Assembly: GCA_933228895.1 (NCBI GenBank)
Contig: OW121855.1
Coordinates: 42,732,698 to 42,796,697 of the forward strand
Length of the DNA: 64,000 nucleotides
From: Platycnemis pennipes
Lineage: Eukaryota > Arthropoda > Insecta > Odonata > Platycnemididae
Direction of reading: 5' to 3'
A program made the translations under genes and the position numbers. Shown one piece after another: positions 11,101 to 21,600 of the stretch (the stretch's first letter is position 1; the number at the start of each line of letters is the position of its first letter). Below the pieces are notes generated by a model that was given only the letters and a program-made list of their open reading frames with translations, had not been told where the DNA came from and made no database searches.

Positions 11101-14100
11101 TTTTCAGGTGAATATTTGTTGGTGGATGTTGAAAATGCTGAGACTCTTCACAATGGGCATGTAGATGCTGAAATCACTTGTTTGTCATGGACCCAAGAGG
11201 CCCCTTCCCAAAACGAAGATGCTAGTTCTATAGCTGATAAAGGAAGGTTCATGTACCATAGGCATTCAGGACTACATGATCTTGTGAGTATTAATCGATC
11301 TTTAACCCATTGGCTTACAAAGACTTACATTTGCTGGTCTTGTAATTTAATTTTTTTCAAGCAATGTTGTAATATTGATATTAGAACATCGCTTAATAAT
11401 TATTGATAAAATATTTTTCAATAGATGACTAGGTAAAAAATAAATAGGTTTTTTGGGGGTGAGCAATGAGATATATGGTAAATCAATGGGTTAATGCTCT
11501 GTGTGTGTCAGGAAATGAAATGTCAGTCAGTCAGTGTAAAATGAAGACCGGCTATAATGTGGTGGAATAGCTGGATGAAAGCTGTACTTCAAGGCAAAAA
11601 GGCAAGTATGTAATGAAAATGACTCTTGGCAAAGAATCTAGCCTCTTTTTTATGCGTATGGATGAAAGCCCAACTGATAGTACTGTGATGCCATTTTTAT
11701 CACATACTAGCTGAAGGTGCCCGTTGAAATTCAATGGAAGGGAGAAATATAATAAATATGAATTGTATTAAGAAATTTAAGCATTTTTCATGAAGGGGCG
11801 AAAACAAACTTGTATTAAGTATGGAGTTAGTTATTGCTTCAAGTCAGTATGGGAATCATGAATATAATTTAAACCAATGTAAACATATAATTACTGCCTG
11901 GACTCATACCTGGGCCTTTACAAAAATAAGAATATTATTTAGAAACTTTCAGGCCAGAAGAAACAAAGGAGGATAGAAGGGGAGGTACATACGAATGTCT
12001 GTCTATTGTTGATAATCAGTCCAGATTCGGGTTTTTGGGAATGGTACGACCCACCTCTTCGGTAAAAAAAATATGTATATTCTCTGGCCTTTTATGCATG
12101 TTATGTTAGTCTCAATTCTCCAACTTCATGACAGTGGGATCAATAAACATTCTATGGTTACGTGTTCATGCAATTTACTCCAATTACAATAAATTCTATT
12201 CTTTTGACATAGTAAAGATTTAGCCTACCTAAACCAGTTTCTTGTCACGTTCTTGCATCCCAAAAGACAACAATTATGAAAGTGGTCCACAACGGAATAC
12301 GGTATAAATCTATAAAATATTCACCTTTTGAACCTCACAGAAACTTTAATTTAAATACTTTTAGTTTTACGGAATGCAAACCTATTTGATCTGGGAGTAG
12401 CACGAAAAGTAAGCCCGTATGATTTTTCCGAATGAAATGGTCGATCTAGATTCAGGAGTTAGCTGTGATATCTCATTTAGTACCTTTCAATATCTTCACG
12501 AAAATAACGATGCTGTTTACGGAATCGCTTTTGGACGAAAATTTTTTAGCATCATTGCAATGGCATCAATAAACATCCCACGGAAACGTAATGAGACATT
12601 ATGCTCCATTGGAATCTGAAATTTATTCCCTGGTTTTTGTTAAAATGTCATAAATCTCAAGGTATCCTCATCAACTATAATTCTCTTCATGTCCCAGGCC
12701 GGTTCAAATGCACAAACCCACAAGGAAAAAAAAAATTCACAATTTGAACACCGCTGAAACATTTAAATACTCCTAATTTTAACCAAGTGCAAGCCTTCTA
12801 AATCCGTGAGTAGTGCTAGCAGTCAGCATCTATCTTTGTGCAGAAAAATATGACTGACCTTGCTTCACGAATAGTCTACAATGCCTTCAGTACCTTCCTA
12901 TATCCTTGTGAAAAGCACTATGCCTTATACGGCATCCCTTTATGGCAAACTGTTTATTCATCAGTGATGTTTTCATTTCAGAGACAACAATGGCAAAGGC
13001 CATAGTAACGCTCAGAAAATAATCGAAAAAAACAGTAAATTTCAACGTTAAGTACACATTCCCCAGAAACCTAGAGGACAAAGTGTAAATCGGTTAAGAA
13101 AATAATAAAGTTTAAACATTTTCCCATTAAATACATAAAGAATGAAAGAAATTGATTCAACAAACAACCAACATGTTTTGTTGTAATCGAATCACATAAC
13201 CTTAGGTCACAATTCATAAATTTCTGACAATTACCTTTTTGTCATGGGAGGAACCTCAATTAATTAATGTGCAACTAGGTTTCCCAAGTTTAAGCAATGA
13301 GAATGCTCCATTTAAAAATTCATTTAAAAAAATGTGTTTTATAGATTTTTAACTGTCAGACCAAAGCTAATTGGCCTGTGAGTGTGCATTTTAATTATTT
13401 TTATGTGGACAAGGTGTAATACTTCCTGAAGTGTAGATACTCCAACTACATTGGCAGACTCATACCCCTTTTATGAAGACAATTTGTTATATTTGAATCA
13501 CAGCTGCTTCAGACTATCAGCATCTTTTATATCAGTTCCTGGGGAGATGCTCTTAACTCTATCTCCAATTCAATAATGGGTTGAAGTCTAGCTTAATTTT
13601 TACCCTCATATCCAGGATGCATACTGTATATTTTTATCCGTAGATAGGCATGGAATGAAAGGCTTGTTTCTTTGGGTTTCTGGGCATCTGGGAATCTCTG
13701 GAATTGAGAGGGCCAATGTTGCTGAGATAAAGCACTTGACACCCAAAGAAACTTCAAATCTCCTACCCCACCAGGAGATACAGGCTAATTTTGTAATTTA
13801 GTTCGTAAACTGGTAGTCACAGGGAGGGAACCTTCATCATCAGGTTGAGAATTACACATTTTACTATGGTTTGCTCATATTTTTTTCACAGGAGAGGATA
13901 CCGCCTTGTTTTGATAACAGTGACTGTTCTTTCAGTTTGTGACTCCTCTTGATAGAGTGTACAAATATCAGGAATTGAGGAATGGGCTGGGCAGTGTGGA
14001 AGATGGGTAATATGTTGTAGGAAATGGCCCTGATCATCTCATTTGAGTCATATACGTATTTTCTTAATAATGCCTCTGTGATCAGATTAATATTTATATT

Positions 14101-16370
14101 ACATATTTCATGTGCATTTGCTAGTATAGAAACTATATGTATTGTGTAATCTAAATTGCTCTTGATGTAAAATGAACTTAGCCTTTGGCTCCTTCAAAAA
14201 GTCTATGGGTTTATGAAACAAAATAAACATTATAAATTTCCACACTATTAATGGTGAAGAATACTAAAAAGTTGATTTCATTTTGTAATGTCTTCCAAGT
14301 TCCACAGCATTCCATTCAAGTTATAAATCTAAAACTACCTACCTTTTAAGTATATAAACGTCCCACTCATGGAGTTAATCATTCATTTTTTAGGACAATC
14401 CCAGCACTTTCCTGTCAAAACTGCCTTCGTTATCACGTAACTTTGGTTCCATAAGCAAGAGCACTGAGGACAGCTCAGAGGATGCCAAGAAAATTCGAGA
14501 TCAAACACACGTTAATATTCTTATAATTGGCACCTCTACTGGTAAGGTTTTTCTGAGTGTTTTTGGTCTTTTCTTGTGTGGTGTGATTGACATGAAGGAG
14601 AATTTGAAGTCCTGTTGGCGGGTTGCCGAGATCCTAGATGCTGACTTCTCTAATGGGCTGGAAACAATGTATGTCGTGATGTCATGTATCAGTAATGATG
14701 ATGAAAGCTCGTCGACTGGTGAGCCAGTTACAGCATTGTTGGACACAACCGTTCTATCCACTCATGCAGCAGAACTTCATTCATTAGCTCTCATGCATGG
14801 CCAAGTGATTGGTGTTATGGGATACCTTGCTCACACTATGCGCTCTGTGGCTGATGCATGGGAAAATATACTTTTCAAAATAGACACTGAACTTGCATCA
14901 TATGCTGCGAGTGTCCCTGAGGGTGCAGTTGCTGCTGACTTTCTGGATCTCCTCATGTTTGGTGTGCCCTCTGATGAGCTGGAAGCCTTCCTCTTGATGC
15001 GCTTGAAGAGGGAAGGCTTGAAACGTTTGGGCCATGCTATTGAGCTCAGTTACACAAGTATTCAGCGCTTAGTTCTGTGGCATGCGAGAGGTGCTGGGAA
15101 TTCACTGGCTTTTCATTTAGCTAGGCTGAAAGGCCTGGCTCGCAGGCATGACAGGTTTGCTGTTTTGGGCTTGGAAGAAGATTCTGCAGCAAAAGCTTTG
15201 GGAGCCATTGGTGCTTTCCTTGCCAAGGCTGGTCAGGTTCAGACTGTGATCGATCAGTCCATGAAGGACTATAAAGCATTTTTCAGGTGGTTGTATGCAG
15301 CGATGTTTCGAATTTCTGATGAGCGTACACCCCCAGAAGTGGCTCGTGTCACCCAGCAAGATCTTGCCTTTGTGGCAGAGTTTCTTAGAAACTTTGAGAA
15401 GGTAGGGCATACAAGTGCTGAGGGTAAACGGGGACATTTTGACCTTGAGCACCTGGGAAAATGTCTTTTTGATAAAGAACCACTTGAGAAAAGAGATGTG
15501 AAAGGTTACTTAGAAGGTGAGGATTTCAATCAGTGGATGAAACTACTGAAGGAGTGTCCATGTTTAGAAAAAATGATGGGTATCTATAGTCACGATCCAA
15601 ATACTTCTCTAACATACTGTCATGAACAACTTAAAATAAATGTGGAGAAGGCTTTTGCAGGACCTCAGACAGCAATAGGTACATTAATCAGAGTCTCTAA
15701 GGTATTTCCATGTGCCCAGGGTAACTCTTTGGTTCGAGTTGGTGAACCACAATGGATTAGACATGTTCGAGGTCCAGAAGGGAAGAAGAACATCTTATAC
15801 ATTGCCTTTCCCAAGTTCAAGACATCTTCTGAGTGTTTTTGGTTTGTTGAAGTGTCAGATGGTGCCGATGCCTCAATTAGAGGTGTTGTGTTCAATTTCA
15901 GTCCTTCCCATAGAGTCCTTGACTTGCAGTTTTACTCTCAGGATATTCTCTCCATCCTTTTAGAGCGGAAAGAAGCCTCGGTGTTGGTTCAATTGCCCAC
16001 ACGAATTGTTATTGAGCGCCTTGGGCCTTGGGGCCCTGGTTGGCCTCAAGTTCATGGGGTTGAGAAGCTCTTGGATCCATCTGTCTTCCGGCCTGTTAGT
16101 TCCAAGATATCTGATCGTTTTGCTGTCAGTGGTGCAAGAAAGGTTGCTGTGGTCCTGTCTAAGAATCGAAGGCATGTACGACTCTTTGAGATGGAGGTGG
16201 AGGAGGAGGATGAAGAGGAAGATGAGGAGGAGACAACAGGTGTTGTAGAGGATGAAGAAGAAGCTGCTGATGAAGAAAAGGCAGGTAGTGAAGTGAGAGA
16301 TGATGTGCAAATGGAGGGAATCACATCAAGCCGGACTGATTGTGATGATAATGATGATGTTGCTGCTTAG
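8106..16370 (+). CDS. APC4: Anaphase-promoting complex subunit 4 (four coding exons)
   Basis: Scaffold subunit of the APC/C ubiquitin ligase that targets cyclins and securin in the nucleus (family knowledge). Exons are 8106-8217, 8701-8829, 11108-11283 and 14394-16370. All introns are GT-AG; phases are 1, 1 and 0. The joined frame is 797 residues; human APC4 is 808. Exons 1-3 encode the N-terminal WD40 region, with motifs IDLMVWSNRMDLLALSN, GEVALHRL, KGIAWRPDGKVIAIAY and EYLLVDVENAETLH. Exon 4 carries the rest: FLSKLPSLSRNFGSISK, the APC4 long helical domain (KDYKAFFRWLYAAMFRISDE, VAEFLRNFE), the second WD40 half and RHVRLFEMEVEEEDE followed by an acidic tail. The start lies in CAAAATG. Exon boundaries are mine, from splice consensus and frame; exon 3 to exon 4 is the least constrained join. 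Confidence 0.93.
9640..9916 (-). mobile_element. LINE remnant (endonuclease-RT family, C-terminal region)
   Basis: Read on the minus strand, 9830-9916 gives a decayed LCGSESWIITAAE and FKMWCYRGIMKM, homologous to the LINE copies at 55190 and 44712. It lies in APC4 intron 2 and is full of stops. Confidence 0.65.
9917..10139. mobile_element. MITE with 14-bp terminal inverted repeats
   Basis: 223 bp bounded by AAGGCTGCTTTACA (9917-9930) and its exact reverse complement TGTAAAGCAGCCTT (10126-10139). The interior repeats TTGTACAA-type palindromes and a second internal GCTTTGCACAGTACAATTTC block, so it folds on itself. It interrupts a LINE remnant in APC4 intron 2, so it is younger than the LINE. 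No target-site duplication is certain. Confidence 0.75.
10141..10645 (-). mobile_element. LINE remnant (reverse transcriptase fragment)
   Basis: On the minus strand around 10555-10590 the frame reads KGVRQGYAQSLLAFKV, a decayed form of the RT block GVRQGC-LSP-LFN. It is probably the same insertion as 9640-9916, split by the MITE. It lies inside APC4 intron 2. Confidence 0.6.
12330..13150. repeat. Degenerate ~420-bp tandem repeat in APC4 intron 3
   Basis: Blocks recur at a spacing of about 410-430 bases. TTTAAATACT plus TTTTA occurs near 12350 and 12765. TAGTACCTTTCAATATCTTC near 12479 matches CAGTACCTTCCTATATCCTT near 12890. A TCAATAAACAT-type block lies near 12139 and 12567, suggesting a third, partial unit upstream. 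Divergence is high, so it is old. It is non-coding. Confidence 0.6.
13151..14393. other. Rest of APC4 intron 3
   Basis: AT-rich intronic DNA ending in a clear acceptor (CATTTTTTAG at 14393). No element was recognised. Confidence 0.5.
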
Positions 16371-17400
16371 GAAACTTATCTCAAGGATTGAATGATAATC
16401 AAAAGCTTTAACCATTACTTGGCAAAGCCTAGTTTTAATGTATGTGTTTTCTTTTGAACTACTTATTTCACAAGGGCAAAATGAATATTTTCAAAATAAT
16501 ACCAATAGATATAAGTAGTTCTGCTAATGAAATGTAATCAATTTGTCATGCATGTTTGTTGAGGGATCAAAAAATTTTAATGTGCTTATCGAGATAAGTT
16601 TGTATTCCAAGATTCCAGAACTTATTGTGTGAATGGTTTTATTGATCATTCTTCTCATGTGCATGATTTATTGTGCAAATATAATGTGTAAATATCTTAT
16701 TTTTACTAAAATGTTGTGTCATTGACTTGCAGTATTGACAATGTACACACACATGTGATTTCATAAATTCCATTTTACTGTATATTTTGTCCTTTGGATC
16801 TGTCTACTGCAATGCTTATATCATTTAGCCAGATGAGGATCTTAATTTTATTCTCAGATTTAGTCCAAAAAATGATTATGTGAAAGTATTTTATCTGTTA
16901 CCATGTATTTACTCATTGAAAGGAATTTATATAAATGTGGTTACATTATTAAAACTGACATGTTAGTGTTAGTTGACTGGGCCCCAGATTTTGGTTAAAA
17001 TTGGCAGGAAGATGTTCTTCTAAAACCAGAACCAATTACTCATTCATATTTGCTGTTGAATCACCTTTTGAAGACACTACTCATGCTAATTTCTGAAAAG
17101 GAGATGTATTTAATGGTTACTTGGTAGGTGGTGAGGACATACTGTTGGCCATCAAGAAAATCTGAGGTTGTGCCCTCCATTGATTGAAATACCAAGCTGT
17201 ACAGTCAAATTACCTTTGGGTTGGATGACTCGTGACATACATTTTAATTTTCCCTCCCATTCAGTGAAAGGAGTAAGGCTCATAATGCATAGACACATAT
17301 CACCGGGAAACTAAGAAATATGTTAGCACACGTAAAATGTGTTTTTTATTCTAATGAATGCCACTGCTAAAAAAATGGCAAATAAATTCATAATTTGCTA
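16371..17400 (+). other. APC4 3' UTR (probable)
   Basis: AT-rich sequence after the APC4 stop. Candidate polyadenylation hexamers are ATTAAA at 16948-16953 and AATAAA at 17381-17386. Which one is used cannot be told from sequence. Confidence 0.4.
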
Positions 17401-18444
17401 CCAAACATTTTTCTCTGCTATAAGTGCATGAAGTCACTTTGAGATATGTTGGAACGATTACATGATGAAAGACTAAAACTTGCTTGTATAATCAGTCTGT
17501 TAATGGTAGCGCAATGGCTCAAACAAAAGTGAGTATTTTCCAATAATTGTCATATTTTAGTATTTTCCCCTATTGACTTATCATTATTATCCTTATTCAA
17601 CCCTGTTTTGCTTTGACAAACTTTGGTGTTAAGCAAGTTAAGTGTAACTTTTTTTCTGTATTGGTATTGAATTCAAATGTTGTCAGTGGCTATCAAAGGA
17701 TATATGGCAATGTGTTACCTACCTTTCTCTCTAGAATATTAAATGGCCACTCTCTGTGCTGCCTGAGGCTTATGTGTTGTCATCTCTGTCACTGGTGTTT
17801 TCCCAAAGTGGAATGACAACTCTTAAATTACTACATCCAGTTGAACCCCCAAGCCAGTATCACTTGCAGTTTGGATGAGTAGTGTGAGTTATTTAAAGTG
17901 AAAGTCTTAAATATTTGTATGAATTCAATTAGAATGCTAACTATCATTTGAACCAGACAGCAGTTACAAATGCTAAGCTGAAATTAATGGGGTATTACCC
18001 TATGTTGTTTTTGAAGCTCCAAATTGATCATTTTTATGTATTGTGCCAAAATTTCATAAGTATGTCTAACTATATTTGCTTGTGACATTCAGTTCATTTG
18101 TCCTAAACAACTTCAATGTATATATGTATTTGCTAAAATCAGTTCATAATCACCTGTCTGTCAGTGACCTTTAATTTTCACATCAGGGTTGTGGATAACA
18201 AGTAACCATCAACAATGTTAAATTTGCTCTGATGGCAGTGGTCCACTGAGGAGCTTTTTAAAATACTTCCTGCTGTGGTTTCTGAAAAGTTTCTCCTCCA
18301 ACTCATGACTATTATATATTGGGTAACTCTTCAATTTGTCACACACTCATACACAACACTTTCACAATAGCGCACTTCACAGCTTGGAGTCAATTAAAGC
18401 TTTTATATGAATTGGAAACTGCAGTCACTAGAATCTTTGGCCGT
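17401..18444. other. Intergenic DNA between convergent APC4 and Ig gene
   Basis: No gene was recognised. It should contain the 3' UTR of the tail-B isoform of the minus-strand Ig gene. A minus-strand ATTAAA lies near 18171, about 270 bases past that stop. Confidence 0.4.
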
Positions 18445-18614
18445 TCATAGTCTTGCTTCCACTCCACCAACTGGCTTATACATTGAATTGAAAGCCTTTG
18501 GAAAATCTGTGTCCACCAAGGATGTGTTGTCACCATCTCCAATGAGGCTAGTAGAGGGAGCTGTGAGTTCAACCCCTGTCAGACACTCCTCGGGTGCATC
18601 TTCATCTGGCATTT
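18445..18614 (-). CDS. Alternative last exon, cytoplasmic tail B
   Basis: Acceptor TTGATTCCCAG after a pyrimidine-rich run, then AA ATG CCA. With the G left by the transmembrane exon the first codon is GAA (Glu). It encodes 55 further residues and a TGA. The motif order E-D-x-E, GVELTAPSTSLIGDGD, TSLVDTDFPKAF matches tail A, about 21 of 43 aligned residues identical. It lies 10.8 kb downstream of tail A in the transcript. Confidence 0.7.
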
Positions 18615-21600
18615 CTGGGAATCAATAGGAAAAAGTAATTAGTATATTACTGCTGAGAAAAGTTTTATCAAGACCATGAAGTTGCTATTTTTTCCAATCA
18701 CACTATGTCATTGTCTCAGTATGTCAAGAATTTCACAAATTTTCATCAAAGCTCACAACAATTTGTGAACCCAACGGTGTTCACAAAGAATTATTTGCAT
18801 CTGTTTCAAAGAAATATGTAGTGACATCCATCCCTGTAACCCTAGATGCAATAACCATATACTAACTACCACAAATAAAAACTCATCTAAAGGACCAATA
18901 GCCATGGGCTCTAAAGGGTGACCTCTTTTTGACCTTCAAGTAATATCCGGCCAATGTCTTTTCCATGTTAACCAGAGTCCTCTTCAAATCTCTTTCTGTC
19001 TCTGCTATGATAATGGCAAAACAGCGCATGCTGATTTTCTCTCCATTGATATTTTGTCCAGAAGCGTTCTCCTTCACCTCATTTATGGCTTTCTTGATGT
19101 AAACATTAAAAATTACAGGAGATAGTGTATAGCCTTGTCTCACTCCTTTATTCTTGCTTCTCTACTGATTAGATACTATTAGATAACAGCCACTTGCTTT
19201 TTATATAAATTGTGGATAGTTCTTCAGTCATTTTAGGAAAATCCGATTATGTACTTTCAAAATTTCCAGAATCTACATTGTCTAAAGTCATCTCCAGTGC
19301 CAAAAATGCCACAAGCATTGGTTTGTTCTTCTTCATTTTCATCTCTTAAAGTAGCCTTAGGGTAACATTGATTCCCTTGTACCCTTGCTTTTTCCAAATC
19401 CAAATTGGTCTTTATCCTAGAATTTCTCTCCTTATTATTCTATTCTTCTGTGTGGGAGAGGCGGAGGGAAGGAACACAGGAGGTGAACGTGAGAGGTGGA
19501 CTAAGAGGGCAAAGAAGAGGGTGTTAAAGCTTTGAGAATGGGGGAAGAGGCCGGGAACATACATTCATTAACAAGGAATTTATCACTGTCGAATTGTTTT
19601 TTAAAAATCTCCAGTTGTTCTAAAGCATTTAGCTTTCATCTATCATTAGTAAAATGGATAGGTGTCCTAGTAAAATCACTTTTATGTCCGCGGGTTAAAA
19701 GAGGTTTGGCGTAGTTCCTTCCGTTAAAATTTAAATTTTTTAAATCCCTTGTGTGCTCCTTTTGTCTCGTTATAAACTTTCTGCATGTCTGTCCAACATA
19801 CCATCCACCACAATCACTGCATTCCATTAAGTATACACCACTTTTCTTTTGAGGGTCAACGGGGTCCTTACAGTTCGATAAAAGGTTCTTCACACAAAAT
19901 GGGGTTTTGAATGCCACTTTAAAACGGTCAATTGGTAAAAGTTTCACCACTCGAGAACCACTTTTTAACCGAGGGTTCTGTTTTTTTGTGCAAACTGGCT
20001 ACCGTTAATTTTCTCCTATTGTTGTTCATGAGTTTGTCTATTAAGGTAGGTGGGTAGCTGTTATTGGCTGCAATCTGCTTGATGGTACAGGATTATTTTC
20101 CAAATTTGGAGTCATTCAGGGGAATTATAAAAAGACGGTTGATGAGGGCGTGGAAAGCGGAGAGTTTTTTTAGAGCGGAGAGTCACAATTTAACTGAATA
20201 TGATGTGAAACCACATCAAAACCCGGGTCCAGTTTTTAAATTAATCTAGTGGTATCAGTAAAAGTTGCCTTTTCTTCCTCTTATAATAAAACATCGTGCA
20301 GTTATAGAGAATCATTCAGTCAGCCAAGCTTCTTTTATTTCGGTCGCATCTCTCTTAGGCTGCCGCATGGTGCCGTCATCAAGGCTGCCATAAGATCCCT
20401 GAACGTAACCCAGTAGCATAACTGACTCAGAATCCCTCCAGTCTTATTCCCGCCTCCTCCACCCAACATCTGCCAACGGGTCACATCACAGTACAGTCAA
20501 AAGGCTTAGACTTACAGATCGTGCATACACTGCGCATTACCTGTTACGGTGATTTTTTACCCCAACTTCCCCTTAGTCGACAACCATAGCATTTGTCTAA
20601 CAGACTGACCTGCCACCAGAAGAAGGCCCCATTCTTGAAAAAATTTAAATAACGAACAAACCTTCCCTTTCAATGGAGACTTCAGCATATCTAGATGACA
20701 TCAGAGATTCAGCTTGCTATGCAAACAAAAAGCTTTCACCTGAACTTATTAATGAAGCTTTGAAATTAGAAATCCAAAATATTCTGTCTATGGTTTTCCC
20801 AACTTCTTGTGGAAGGATATTCAATCCGAAAGTAAACACAATTCTACCAAATGGAACAGGAAAAGACAGTTAATGGCTTTCTTACAGTAAATACAGAAAT
20901 GCTGACTTTTGGTTACATTGTTTGATATTTTCTTTACCTATAGAAAGAACTATTTTGGGCACTGCAGGTTATTGGGGATGGACAGACCACAGGGGAGTTA
21001 CAGATATAGAACTCCATAAAAAATCCAAAGCCCATATACATTCTCTAATTCAAGGCTTCTATGAATCTCTGAAAAAAGGGTTGATAAATATTTGACTGAA
21101 CAAAGTGACAAATTGGTAAATCACCACCGTGAAGTTCTATCGGCCATAATAGATTACTGCTGACGTTATCTAGTGGAGGAGATGTTGACCTTCAGAAATA
21201 AAGACTCACTGGATGGAAACCGTTTAAACTTATTCACATTATTTGCAAGGTACAACCCAGACACAAGAGTTTATCCGGAGAAGCTTGAAAAATCAAAAGA
21301 AATAAAACTTGGATCTAATCTGCTTAATGGGAGAAATGATTCACTTTGTACTTATTCCACGAATTTAAAGGGAGATTGTACCCCTGATGATGACGTGCTA
21401 ACGTCGAAACTGGTTGGGTTAAAATAAATTCGTGGAATAAGTACAAAGTGAATCATTTCCCCCATCATGCCGTCATTCCACAAAGTAGAGCCTGCAACAG
21501 TTGAAGTCTAATCTGCTTAGTTATAGGAATATGTTTGATTAATTACCACCGTGAATGATGTATATAGTTGTTTCAAAAGTCAATGAGCTACTCTACTTGA

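Noticed and set aside
15117..16324. Several minus-strand open frames of 76-116 codons
   Set aside because: They are antisense shadows of the APC4 terminal exon; the serine run mirrors its acidic GAG/GAT codons.
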